NCBI RefSeq assembly: GCF_963678635.1
Contig: NC_087068.1
Span: 14,883,872-14,947,871 of the forward strand
DNA: 64,000 nucleotides
DNA from: Symsagittifera roscoffensis
Lineage: Eukaryota; Xenacoelomorpha; Acoela; Convolutidae
Direction: 5' to 3'
Shown here: positions 13,800-27,200 of the stretch, piece by piece
Position numbering within the stretch: the stretch's first letter is position 1
How the letters are laid out: every line of letters begins with the position of its first letter
Notes under the pieces: model-generated
Databases searched by the model: none
Seen by the model: only the letters and a program-made list of their open reading frames with translations
Told to the model about the DNA's origin: nothing
Translations under genes and position numbers: made by a program

Positions 13800-16700
13800 G
13801 TTGAAAGAAGATAATTTGCCATAATTGATTTGTTACAAGGAGCGAAATCTATCCTTTTGTACTTTTTATGGCGTGTGGGGGATGATTTTCATTTTAAAAA
13901 AATCAAAATTCAGAAATTTTTTTTTTCCATTTTGTTTTGTTTCAATTAAATTTTTAACGTTAATACTGCTCCATAAAACTTAAAAGGCAGTCGGAACATT
14001 CAGGGCTTCGCCCTGATACGAGCAGTCTTGTCTACTTCATTCAAAGTCTGCATTTTTGCTACGTAACCTAGTTATGCAGGTGCGTACCCACAAAGCCGCA
14101 ATTCCGGATATCCGAAATAAATAAAAGTTTCGTGTTAAGTTAATTAGTATTACGTTGGCAATACTTATGTACGTTGAACAAAACACTTGATAGTAAAATA
14201 GGCTCCTTTCAATTTTCTGTTTTAGAAAGTAAATCTAAAAATCGCTGGAAAACATTTTTTTTGGAAAAGAAATAAATATGAATTCAAAATGGCGTTCAAA
14301 TTTACTTCTTCCATATCAGAAGCTAAATAAGAAAATAACTCGGCTAAAATTCTGGTATTTCGGTGGTCCGTTGTCATTAAAAAGTTATTTGGATGGCATT
14401 GCTAGTATTTGTAGTAATTTTGGAAGCTTATTTTTTTTTCGTCTAAATGACTTGTCGCCTTACTTGCCTAGCAGTATAGGGGGAAAAGAGCCCCACTATG
14501 ATTGGTAGACTATCAGTTATTCGGAAAGAGATCACAAATAGACAACTTTTATTTCATAGTGTTCAAAAAGTAGACAAATACTATCTTAAGCGATCAGAAT
14601 CGAGAACAGAAAGCAAACTTAGGAAATAAATAAGTATTAAAAAATTTTTCATGCGTTTGCTTCCTGATCTCGTTTCTTATTGGTTAAAATAAAACTTATT
14701 GTTCCGACTTTCGATACGAAAGTAACGGAATATTTGTGCTCGGGGTGGGTTTTTTTCTTCAGACAAATTTCGACTTTTTAACTAAATAATTTTGATGGAA
14801 TTTTTTATATCATTCGAAAGGTATTGTTCTCCTGAGCAAAAATTTGAAAAGATATTTCAACTGTGATCATTTTTCGTAAAGTTACGGGGGTTTAAAGACT
14901 ACCATTTTGGCCAATTTCAGACAATTAACGCGCGATAAATTTCGCGCTATTAATGCGTAAGCGGAGAGTTAATCTGTCTTAGAAATCGTTCCAAAATGGT
15001 TGAAAGAAGCTAAGTTGCCACAATTGATTTGTTACAAGGAGCGAAATCTATCCTTTTGTACTTTATATGGCGTGTGGGGGATGATTTTCATTTAAAAAAA
15101 TTCAAATTTCAGAAATTTTTTTTTTCATTTTGTTTTGTTTCATTTAAACTTTTAACGTTATTACTGCTCCATAAAACTTAAAAGGCAGTCGGAAAACTCA
15201 GGGCTTCGCCCTGATACGAGCAGTCTTGTCTACTTTATTCAAAGTCTGCTTTTTGCTACGTAACCTAGTTATGCAGGTGCGTACCCACAAAACCGCAATT
15301 CCGGATAACCGAAAAAATTAAAAGTTTCGTGTTAAGTTAATTGGTATTACGTTGGCAATACTTATGTACGTTGGACAAAACACTTGTTAGTAAAATAGGC
15401 TCCTTTCAATTTTCTGTTTTAGAAATTTAATCTAAAAATTACTGGAAAACATTTTTTTTGGAAAAGAAATAAATATGAATTCAAAATGGCGTTCAAAATT
15501 ACTTCTTCCATATCAGAAGCTAAATAAGAAAATAACTCGGCTAAAATTCTGGTATTTCGGTGGTCCGTTATCATTGAAAACTTATTTGGATGGCATTGCT
15601 AGTATTTGTAGTAATTTTGGATGCTGATATACTTTGTCGTTTAAATGACTTGTCGCCTTACTTGCCTAGCAGTATAGGGGGAAAAGAGCCCCACTATGAT
15701 TGGTAGACTATCAGTTATTCGGAGAGAGATCAAAAAAAGACAACCTTTATTTCATACCGTTCAAAAAGTAGACAAATACTATCTTGAGCAATCAGAATCG
15801 AGAACAGAAAGCAAACTTAGGAAATAAATAAGTATTAAAAATATTTTCATAAGTTTGCTTCCTGTTCTCGTTTCTGATTGGTTAAAAAAAAACTTATTGT
15901 TCTGACTTTCGATACGAAAGTAACGGAATATTTGTGCTCGGGGTGGGTTTTTTTTCTTCAGACAAATTTCGACTTTTTAACTAGCTTATTTTGATAGAAT
16001 TTTTTTATATCATTCGAAAGGTATTGTTCTCCTGAGCACAAATTTGAAAAGATATTTCAACTGTGATCATTTTTCGTAAAGTTACGGGTGTTTAAAGACT
16101 ACCATTTTGGCCGATTTCAGACAATTAACGCTCGACAAATTTCGCGCTATTAATGCGTAAGCGGAGAATTAATCCGTCTTAGAAATCGTTCCAAATTGGT
16201 TGAAAGAAACTAATTTGCCATAATTGATTTGTTACAAGGAGCGAAAACTATCCTTTTGTACTTTATATGGCGTGTGGGGGATGATTTTCATTAAAAAAAT
16301 TCAAATTTCAGAAATTTTTTTTTTCATTTTGTTTTGTTTCATTTAAATTTTTAACGTTATTACTGCTCCATAAAACTTGTCTACTTTATTCAAAGTCTGC
16401 TTTTTGCTACGTAACCTAGTTATGCAGGCGCGTACCCACAAAGCCGCAATTCCGGATATCCGAAAAATTAAAAGTTTCGTGTTAAGTTAATTAGTATTAC
16501 GTTGGCAATACTTATGTACGTTGAACAAAACACTTGATAGTAAAATAGGCTCCTTTCAATTTTCTGTTTTAGAAAGTAAATCTAAAAATTACTGGAAAAC
16601 ATTTTTTTTTGGAAAAGAAATAAATATGAATTCAAAATGGCGTTCAAGATTACTTCTTCCATATCAGAAGCTAAATAAGAAAATAACTCGGCTAAAATTC

Positions 16701-18215
16701 TGGTATTTCGGTGGTCCGTTATCATTGAAAACTTATTTGGATGGCATTGCTAGTATTTGTAGTAATTTTGGATGCTGATATACTTTGTCGTCTAAATGAC
16801 TTGTCGCCTTACTTGCCTAGCAGTATAGGGGGAAAAGAGCCCCACTATGATTGGTAGACTATCAGTTATTCGGAGAGAGATCAAAAAAAGACAACCTTTA
16901 TTTTATACCGTTCAAAAAGTAGACAAATACTATCTTGAGCAATCAGAATCGAGAACAGAAAGCAAACTTAGGAAATAAATAAGTATTAAAAATATTTTCA
17001 TAAGTTTGCTTCCTGTTCTCGTTTCTGATTGGTTAAAAAAAAACTTATTGTTCCGACTTTCGATACGAAAGTAACGGAATATTTGTGCTCGGGGTGGGTT
17101 TTTTTTCTTCAGACAAATTTCGACTTTTTAACTAGCTTATTTTGATAGAATTTTTTTATATCATTCGAAAGGTATTGTTCTCCTGAGCACAAATTTGAAA
17201 AGATATTTCAACTGTGATCATTTTTCGTAAAGTTACGGGTGTTTAAAGACTACCATTTTGGCCGATTTCAGACAATTAACGCTCGACAAATTTCGCGCTA
17301 TTAATGCGTAAGCGGAGAATTAATCCGTCTTAGAAATCGTTCCAAATTGGTTGAAAGAAACTAATTTGCCATAATTGATTTGTTACAAGGAGCGAAAACT
17401 ATCCTTTTGTACTTTATATGGCGTGTGGGGGATGATTTTCATTAAAAAAATTCAAATTTCAGAAATTTTTTTTTTCATTTTGTTTTGTTTCATTTAAATT
17501 TTTAACGTTATTACTGCTCCATAAAACTTGTCTACTTTATTCAAAGTCTGCTTTTTGCTACGTAACCTAGTTATGCAGGCGCGTACCCACAAAGCCGCAA
17601 TTCCGGATATCCGAAAAATTAAAAGTTTCGTGTTAAGTTAATTAGTATTACGTTGGCAATACTTATGTACGTTGAACAAAACACTTGATAGTAAAATAGG
17701 CTCCTTTCAATTTTCTGTTTTAGAAAGTAAATCTAAAAATCGCTGGAAAACATTTCTTTTGGAAAAGAAATAAATATGAATTCAAAATGGCGTTCAAATT
17801 TACTTCTTCCATATCAGAAGCTAAATAAGAAAATAACTCGGCTAAAATTCTGGTATTTCGGTGGTGCGTTGTCATTAAAAACTTATTTGGATGGCATTGC
17901 TAGTATTTGTAGTAATTTTGGATGCTGATTTTTTTTTGTCGTCTAAATGACTTGTCGCCTTACTTGCCTAGCAGTATAGGGGGAAAAGAGCCCCACTATG
18001 ATTGGTAGACTATCAGTTATTCGGATAGAGATCAAAAATAGACAACCTTTATTTCATAGTGTTCAAAAAGTAGACAAATAGTATCTTAAGCGATCAGAAT
18101 CGAGAACAGAAAGCAAACTTAGGAAATAAATAAGTATTAAAAATATTTTCATACGTTTGCTTCCTGTTCTCGTTTCTGATTGGTTAAAATAAAACTTATT
18201 GTTCCGACTTTTGAT

Positions 18216-21200
18216 ACGAAAGTAACGGAATATTTGTGCTCGGGGTGGGTTTTTTTTTTCTTCAGACAAATTTCGACTTTTTAACTAGCTAACTTTGATG
18301 GAATTTTTTAAATCATTCGAAAGGTATTGTTCTCCTGAGCACAAATTTGAAAAGATATTTCAACTGTGATCATTTTTCGTAAAGTTACGGGGGTTTAAAG
18401 ACTACCATTTTGGCCAATTTCAGACAATTAACGCGCGATAAATTTCGCGCTATTAATGCGTAAGCGGAGAGTTAATCTGTCTTAGAAATCGTTCCAAATT
18501 GGTTGAAAGAAGCTAAGTTGCCATAATTGATTTGTTACAAGGAGCGAAATCTATCCTTTTGTACTTTATATGGCGTGTGGGGGATGATTTTCATTTAAAA
18601 AAAATCAAATTTCAGAAATTTTTTTTTTCACTTTGTTTTGTTTCAATTAAATTTTTAACGTTAATACTGCTCCATAAAACTTAAAAGGCAGTCGGAACAT
18701 TCAGGGCTTCGCCCTGATACGAGCAGTCTTGTCTACTTTATTCAAAATCTGCTTTTTGCTACGTAACCTAGTTATGCAGGCGCGTACCCACAAAGCCGCA
18801 ATTCCAGATATCCGAAAAATTAAAAGTTTCGTGTTAAGTTAATTAGTATTACGTTGGCAATACTTATGTACGTTGAACAAAACACTTGATAGTAAAATAG
18901 GCTCCTTTCAATTTTCTGTTTTAGAAAGTAAATCTAAAAATCGCTGGAAAACATTTCTTTTGGAAAAGAAATAAATATGAATTCAAAATGGCGTTCAAAT
19001 TTACTTCTTCCATATCAGAAGCTAAATAAGAAAATAACTCGGCTAAAATTCGGGTATTTCGGTGGTCCGTTGTCATTAAAAACTTATTTGGATGGCATTG
19101 CTAGTATTTGTAGTAATTTTGGATGCTGATTTTTTTTGTCGTCTAAATGACTTGTCGCCTTACTTGCCTAGCAGTATAGGGGGAAAAGAGCCCCACTATG
19201 ATTGGTAGACTATCAGTTATTCGGATAGAGATCAAAAATAGACAACCTTTATTTCATAGTGTTCAAAAAGTAGACAAATAGTATCTTAAGCGATCAGAAT
19301 CGAGAACAGAAAGCAAACTTAGGAAATAATTAAGTATTAAAAATATTTTCATACGTTTTCTTCCTGTTCTTGTTTCTGTTTGGTTAAAATAAAACTTATT
19401 GTTCCGACTTTCGATACGAAAGTAACGGAATATTTGTGCTCGGGGTGGGTTTTTTTTCTTCAGACAAATTTCGACTTTTTAACTAAATAATTTTGATGGA
19501 ATTTTTTATATCATTCGAAAGGTATTGTTCTCCTGAGCACAAATTTGAAAAGATATTTCAACTGTGATCATTTTTCGTAAAGTTACAGGGGTTTAAAGAC
19601 TACCATTTTGGCCAATTTCAGACAATTAACGCGCGATAAATTTCGCGCTATTAATGCGTAAGCGGAGAGTTAATCTGTCTTAGAAATCGTTCCAAAATGG
19701 TTGAAAGAAGCTAAGTTGCCACAATTGATTTGTTACAAGGAGCGAAATCTATCCTTTTGTACTTTATATGGCGTGTGGGGGATGATTTTCATTAAAAAAA
19801 ATTCAAATTTCAGAAATTTTTTTTTTCATTTTGTTTTGTTCTATTTAAACTTTTAACGTTATTACTGCTCCATAAAACTTAAAAGGCAGTCGGAAAACTC
19901 AGGGCTTCGCCCTGATACGAGCAGTCTTGTCTACTTTATTCAAAGTCTGCTTTTTGCTACGTAACCTAGTTATGCAGGTGCGTACCCACAAAACCGCAAT
20001 TCCGGATAACCGAAAAAATTAAAAGTTTCGTGTTAAGTTAATTGGTATTACGTTGGCAATACTTATGTACGTTGGACAAAACAATTGTTAGTAAAATAGG
20101 CTCCTTTCAATTTTCTGTTTTAGAAATTTAATCTAAAAATTACTGGAAAACATTTTTTTTTGGAAAAGAAATAAATATGAATTCAAAATGGCGTTCAAGA
20201 TTACTTCTTCCATATCAGAAGCTAAATAAGAAAATAACTCGGCTAAAATTCTGGTATTTCGGTGGTCCGTTATCATTGAAAACTTATTTGGATGGCATTG
20301 CTAGTATTTGTAGTAATTTTGGATGCTGATATACTTTGTCGTCTAAATGACTTGTCGCCTTACTTGCCTAGCAGTATAGGGGGAAAAGAGCCCCACTATG
20401 ATTGGTAGACTATCAGTTATTCGGAGAGAGATCAAAAAAAGACAACCTTTATTTCATACCGTTCAAAAAGTAGACAAATACTATCTTGAGCAATCAGAAT
20501 CGAGAACAGAAAGCAAACTTAGGAAATAAATAAGTATTAAAAATATTTTCATAAGTTTGCTTCCTGTTCTCGTTTCTGATTGGTTAAAAAAAAACTTATT
20601 GTTTCGACTTTCGATACGAAAGTAACGGAATATTTGTGCTCGGGGTGGGTTTTTTTTCTTCAGACAAATTTCGACTTTTTAACTAGCTTATTTTGATAGA
20701 ATTTTTTTATATCATTCGAAAGGTATTGTTCTCCTGAGCACAAATTTGAAAAGATATTTCAACTGTGATCATTTTTCGTAAAGTTTAAAGACTACCATTT
20801 TGGCCGATTTCAGACAATTAACGCTCGACAAATTTCGCGCTATTAATGCGTAAGCGGAGAATTAATCCGTCTTAGAAATCGTTCCAAATTGGTTGAAAGA
20901 AACTAATTTGCCATAATTGATTTGTTACAAGGAGCGAAAACTATCCTTTTGTACTTTATATGGCGTGTGGGGGATGATTTTCATTAAAAAAATTCAAATT
21001 TCAGAAATTTTTTTTTTCATTTTGTTTTGTTTCATTTAAATTTTTAACGTTATTACTGCTCCATAAAACTTGTCTACTTTATTCAAAGTCTGCTTTTTGC
21101 TACGTAACCTAGTTATGCAGGCGCGTACCCACAAAGCCGCAATTCCGGATATCCGAAAAATTAAAAGTTTCGTGTTAAGTTAATTAGTATTACGTTGGCA

Positions 21201-24200
21201 ATACTTATGTACGTTGAACAAAACACTTGATAGTAAAATAGGCTCCTTTCAATTTTCTGTTTTAGAAAGTAAATCTAAAAATCGCTGGAAAACATTTCTT
21301 TTGGAAAAGAAATAAATATGAATTCAAAATGGCGTTCAAATTTACTTCTTCCATATCAGAAGCTAAATAAGAAAATAACTCGGCTAAAATTCTGGTATTT
21401 CGGTGGTCCGTTTTCATTAAAAACTTATTTGGATGGCATTGCTAGTATTTGTAGTAATTTTGGATGCTGATTTTTTTGTCGTCTAAATGACTTGTCGCCT
21501 TACTTGCCTAGCAGTATAGGGGGAAAAGAGCCCCACTATGATTGGTAGACTATCAGTTATTCGGATAGAGATCAAAAATAGACAACCTTTATTTCATAGT
21601 GTTCAAAAAGTAGACAAATAGTATCTTAAGCGATCAGAATCGAGAACAGAAAGCAAACTTAGGAAATAAATAAGTATTAAAAATATTTTCATACGTTTGC
21701 TTCCTGTTCTCGTTTCTGATTGGTTAAAATAAAACTTATTGTTCCGACTTTTGATACGAAAGTAACGGAATATTTGTGCTCGGGGTGGGTTTTTTTTTCT
21801 TCAGACAAATTTCGACTTTTTAACTAGCTAACTTTGATGGAATTTTTTAAATCATTCGAAAGGTATTGTTCTCCTGAGCACAAATTTGAAAAGATATTTC
21901 AACTGTGATCATTTTTCGTAAAGTTACGGGGGTTTAAAGACTACCATTTTGGCCAATTTCAGACAATTAACGCGCGATAAATTTCGCGCTATTAATGCGT
22001 AAGCGGAGAGTTAATCTGTCTTAGAAATCGTTCCAAATTGGTTGAAAGAAGCTAAGTTGCCATAATTGATTTGTTACAAGGAGCGAAATCTATCCTTTTG
22101 TACTTTATATGGCGTGTGGGGGATGATTTTCATTTATAAAAAATCAAATTTCAGAAATTTTTTTTTTCACTTTGTTTTGTTTCAATTAAATTTTTAACGT
22201 TAATACTGCTCCATAAAACTTAAAAGGCAGTCGGAACATTCAGGGCTTCGCCCTGATACGAGCAGTCTTGTCTACTTTATTCAAAATCTGCTTTTTGCTA
22301 CGTAACCTAGTTATGCAGGTGCGTACCCACAAAGCCGAAATTCCGGATATCCGAAAAAATTAAAAGTTTCGTGTTAAGTTAATTAGTATTACGTTGACAA
22401 TACTTACGTACGTTGAACAAAACACTTGATAGTAAAATAGGCTCCTTTCAATTTTCTGTTTTAGAAAGTAAATCTAAAAATCGCTGGAAAACATTTCTTT
22501 TGGAAAAGAAATAAATGAATTCAAAATGGCGTTCAAATTTACTTCTTCCATATCAGAAGCTAAATAAGAAAATACCTCGGCTAAAATTCTGGTATTTCGG
22601 TGGTCCGTTGTCATTAAAAAACTTATTTGGATGGCATTGCTAGTATTTGTAGTAATTTTGGATGCTGATTTTTTTTTGTCGTCTAAATGACTTGTCGCCT
22701 TACTTGCCTAGCAGTATAGGGGGAAAAGAGCCCCACTATGATTGGTAGACTATCAGTTATTCGGAAAGAGATCAAAAATAGACAACCTTTATTTCATAGT
22801 GCTCAAAAAGTAGACAATTACTATCTTAAGCGATCAGAATCGAGAACAGGAAGCAAACTTAGGAAATAAATAAGTATTAAAAATATTTTCATACGTTTGC
22901 TTCCTGTTCTCGTTTCTGTTTGGTTAAAATAAAACTTATTGTTCCGACTTTCGATACGAAAGTAACGGAGTATTTGTGCTCGGGGTGTGTTTTTTTTATC
23001 AGACAAATTTCGACTTTTTAACTAGCTAATTTTGATGGAATTTTTTATATCATTCTAAAGGTATTGTTCTCCTGAGCACAAATTTGAAAAGATATTTCAA
23101 CTGTGATCATTTTTCGGAAAGTTACGGGGGTTTGTAGACTACCATTTTGGCCAATTTCAGACAAGTAACGAGCGATAAATTTCGCGCTATTAATGCGTAA
23201 GCGGAGAGTTAATCCGTCTTAGAAATCGTTCCAAATTGGTTGAAAGAAGATAATTTGCCATAATTGATTTGTTACAAGGAGCGAAATCTATCCTTTTGTA
23301 CTTTTTATGGCGTGTGGGGGATGATTTTCATTTTAAAAAAATCAAAATTCAGAAATTTTTTTTTTCACTTTGTTTTGTTTCAATTAAATTTTTAACGTTA
23401 ATACTGCTCCATAAAACTTAAAAGGCAGTCGGAACATTCAGGGCTTCGCCCTGATACGAGCAGTCTTGTCTACTTTATTCAAAATCTGCTTTTTGCTACG
23501 TAACCTAGTTATGCAGGTGCGTACCCACAAAGCCGAAATTCCGGATATCCGAAAAAATTAAAAGTTTCGTGTTAAGTTAATTAGTATTACGTTGACAATA
23601 CTTATGTACGTTGAACAAAACACTTGATAGTAAAATAGGCTCCTTTCAATTTTCTGTTTTAGAAAGTAAATCTAAAAATCGCTGGAAAACATTTCTTTTG
23701 GAAAAGAAATAAATATGAATTCAAAATGGCGTTCAAATTTACTTCTTCCATATCAGAAGCTAAATAAGAAAATACCTCGGCTAAAATTCTGGTATTTCGG
23801 TGGTCCGTTGTCATTAAAAAACTTATTTGGATGGCATTGCTAGTATTTGTAGTAATTTTGGATGCTGATTTTTTTTTGTCGTCTAAATGACTTGTCGCCT
23901 TACTTGCCTAGCAGTATAGGGGGAAAAGAGCCCCACTATGATTGGTAGACTATCAGTTATTCGGAAAGAGATCAAAAATAGACAACCTTTATTTCATAGT
24001 GCTCAAAAAGTAGACAATTACTATCTTAAGCGATCAGAATCGAGAACAGGAAGCAAACTTAGGAAATAAATAAGTATTAAAAATATTTTCATACGTTTGC
24101 TTCCTGTTCTCGTTTCTGTTTGGTTAAAATAAAACTTATTGTTCCGACTTTCGATACGAAAGTAACGGAGTATTTGTGCTCGGGGTGTGTTTTTTTTATC

Positions 24201-27200
24201 AGACAAATTTCGACTTTTTAACTAGCTAATTTTGATGGAATTTTTTATATCATTCTAAAGGTATTGTTCTCCTGAGCACAAATTTGAAAAGATATTTCAA
24301 CTGTGATCATTTTTCGGAAAGTTACGGGGGTTTGTAGACTACCATTTTGGCCAATTTCAGACAAGTAACGAGCGATAAATTTCGCGCTATTAATGCGTAA
24401 GCGGAGAGTTAATCCGTCTTAGAAATCGTTCCAAATTGGTTGAAAGAAGATAATTTACCATAATTGATTTGTTACAAGGAGCGAAATCTATCCTTTTGTA
24501 CTTTTTATGGCGTGTGGGGGATGATTTTCATTTTAAAAAAATCAAAATTCAGAAATTTTTTTTTTCACTTTGTTTTGTTTCAATTAAATTTTTAACGTTA
24601 ATACTGCTCCATAAAACTTAAAAGGCAGTCGGAACATTCAGGGCTTCGCCCTGATACGAGCAGTCTTGTCTACTTTATTCAAAATCTGCTTTTTGCTACG
24701 TAACCTAGTTATGCAGGTGCGTACCCACAAAGCCGAAATTCCGGATATCCGAAAAAATTAAAAGTTTCGTGTTAAGTTAATTAGTATTACGTTGACAATA
24801 CTTATGTACGTTGAACAAAACACTTGATAGTAAAATAGGCTCCTTTCAATTTTCTGTTTTAGAAAGTAAATCTAAAAATCGCTGGAAAACATTTCTTTTG
24901 GAAAAGAAATAAATATGAATTCAAAATGGCGTTCAAATTTACTTCTTCCATATCAGAAGCTAAATAAGAAAATACCTCGGCTAAAATTCTGGTATTTCGG
25001 TGGTCCGTTGTCATTAAAAAACTTATTTGGATGGCATTGCTAGTATTTGTAGTAATTTTGGATGCTGATTTTTTTTTGTCGTCTAAATGACTTGTCGCCT
25101 TACTTGCCTAGCAGTATAGGGGGAAAAGAGCCCCACTATGATTGGTAGACTATCAGTTATTCGGAAAGAGATCAAAAATAGACAACCTTTATTTCATAGT
25201 GCTCAAAAAGTAGACAATTACTATCTTAAGCGATCAGAATCGAGAACAGGAAGCAAACTTAGGAAATAAATAAGTATTAAAAATATTTTCATACGTTTGC
25301 TTCCTGTTCTCGTTTCTGTTTGGTTAAAATAAAACTTATTGTTCCGACTTTCGATACGAAAGTAACGGAGTATTTGTGCTCGGGGTGTGTTTTTTTTATC
25401 AGACAAATTTCGACTTTTTAACTAGCTAATTTTGATGGAATTTTTTATATCATTCTAAAGGTATTGTTCTCCTGAGCACAAATTTGAAAAGATATTTCAA
25501 CTGTGATCATTTTTCGGAAAGTTACGGGGGTTTGTAGACTACCATTTTGGCCAATTTCAGACAAGTAACGAGCGATAAATTTCGCGCTATTAATGCGTAA
25601 GCGGAGAGTTAATCCGTCTTAGAAATCGTTCCAAATTGGTTGAAAGCAGGGTTGGCTTGTTAATTAACACCATGTTAATTAACACTGTTTTTTAACGTTT
25701 TTTAACGTTAAAAAACATCGAGATTTTAACTTTTTTAACATTTTATATTTAAACGAAGTAGTTTTTGCAATACAGCTCCAAAACATCTACTTTTCGTGAA
25801 ATGGGCTCCGAAGGACGAGAATGGTTAGAAGTAGTAGAAAGCCGGTACGAAAACTCTGTCCCGCCGCTATGGTGTCTTGCTAACGTGCTGCACTTGGTCA
25901 AGAGAAGGCTGCGAAACTCGCTTTCGTGCTACGCGCTCTCAAAAAAGAGCACTATTTTTGATAAATCATTGAATGATTTGTTTGAACTGAATTCAATTTT
26001 TAACCCTGTTTTTTAACATTTTTAACGTTAAAAACTGTTAAAAATCTTGTGAGGGTGTTAAAAAGCCAACCCTGGTTGAAAGAAGATAATTTGCCATAAT
26101 TGATTTGTTACAAGGAGCGAAATCTATCCTTTTGTACTTTTTATGGCGTGTGGGGGATGATTTTCATTTTAAAAAAATCAAAATTCAGAAATTTTTTTTT
26201 TCCATTTTGTTTTGTTTCAATTAAATTTTTAACGTTAATACTGCTCCATAAAACTTAAAAGGCAGTCGGAACATTCAGGGCTTCGCCCTGATACGAGCAG
26301 TCTTGTCTACTTCATTCAAAGTCTGCATTTTTGCTACGTAACCTAGTTATGCAGGTGCGTACCCACAAAGCCGCAATTCCGGATATCCGAAATAAATAAA
26401 AGTTTCGTGTTAAGTTAATTAGTATTACGTTGGCAATACTTATGTACGTTGAACAAAACACTTGATAGTAAAATAGGCTCCTTTCAATTTTCTGTTTTAG
26501 AAAGTAAATCTAAAAATCGCTGGAAAACATTTTTTTTGGAAAAGAAATAAATATGAATTCAAAATGGCGTTCAAATTTACTTCTTCCATATCAGAAGCTA
26601 AATAAGAAAATAACTCGGCTAAAATTCTGGTATTTCGGTGGTCCGTTGTCATTAAAAAGTTATTTGGATGGCATTGCTAGTATTTGTAGTAATTTTGGAA
26701 GCTTATTTTTTTTTCGTCTAAATGACTTGTCGCCTTACTTGCCTAGCAGTATAGGGGGAAAAGAGCCCCACTATGATTGGTAGACTATCAGTTATTCGGA
26801 AAGAGATCACAAATAGACAACTTTTATTTCATAGTGTTCAAAAAGTAGACAAATACTATCTTAAGCGATCAGAATCGAGAACAGAAAGCAAACTTAGGAA
26901 ATAAATAAGTATTAAAAAATTTTTCATGCGTTTGCTTCCTGATCTCGTTTCTTATTGGTTAAAATAAAACTTATTGTTCCGACTTTCGATACGAAAGTAA
27001 CGGAATATTTGTGCTCGGGGTGGGTTTTTTTCTTCAGACAAATTTCGACTTTTTAACTAAATAATTTTGATGGAATTTTTTATATCATTCGAAAGGTATT
27101 GTTCTCCTGAGCAAAAATTTGAAAAGATATTTCAACTGTGATCATTTTTCGTAAAGTTACGGGGGTTTAAAGACTACCATTTTGGCCAATTTCAGACAAT

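Larger units (their letters stand above)
5940..18215 (+). repeat. Higher-order repeat block, copy 1 (ten monomers, 12,276 bp)
   Basis: The ten monomers from 5940 to 18215 repeat in order from 18216. The offset is 12,276 bp up to about position 9200 and 12,275 bp after it, which fits a single 1-bp T-run difference near 9196/21471. Monomer lengths, the short-form monomers and the inserted MITE all recur at the same offset. Differences are very rare, for example one base near 7081/19357. The monomer at 4798 resembles the tenth monomer (17065) but lacks 9 bp near 4965. Confidence 0.93.

Noticed and set aside
1045-25406. Repeated 61-68-codon minus-strand frames (MSEEKKN.../MSDKKN...) in the satellite
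   Set aside because: They start without ATG, cross the monomer hairpin and the T-run, and appear or vanish with homopolymer length. They are by-products of the repeat, not genes.
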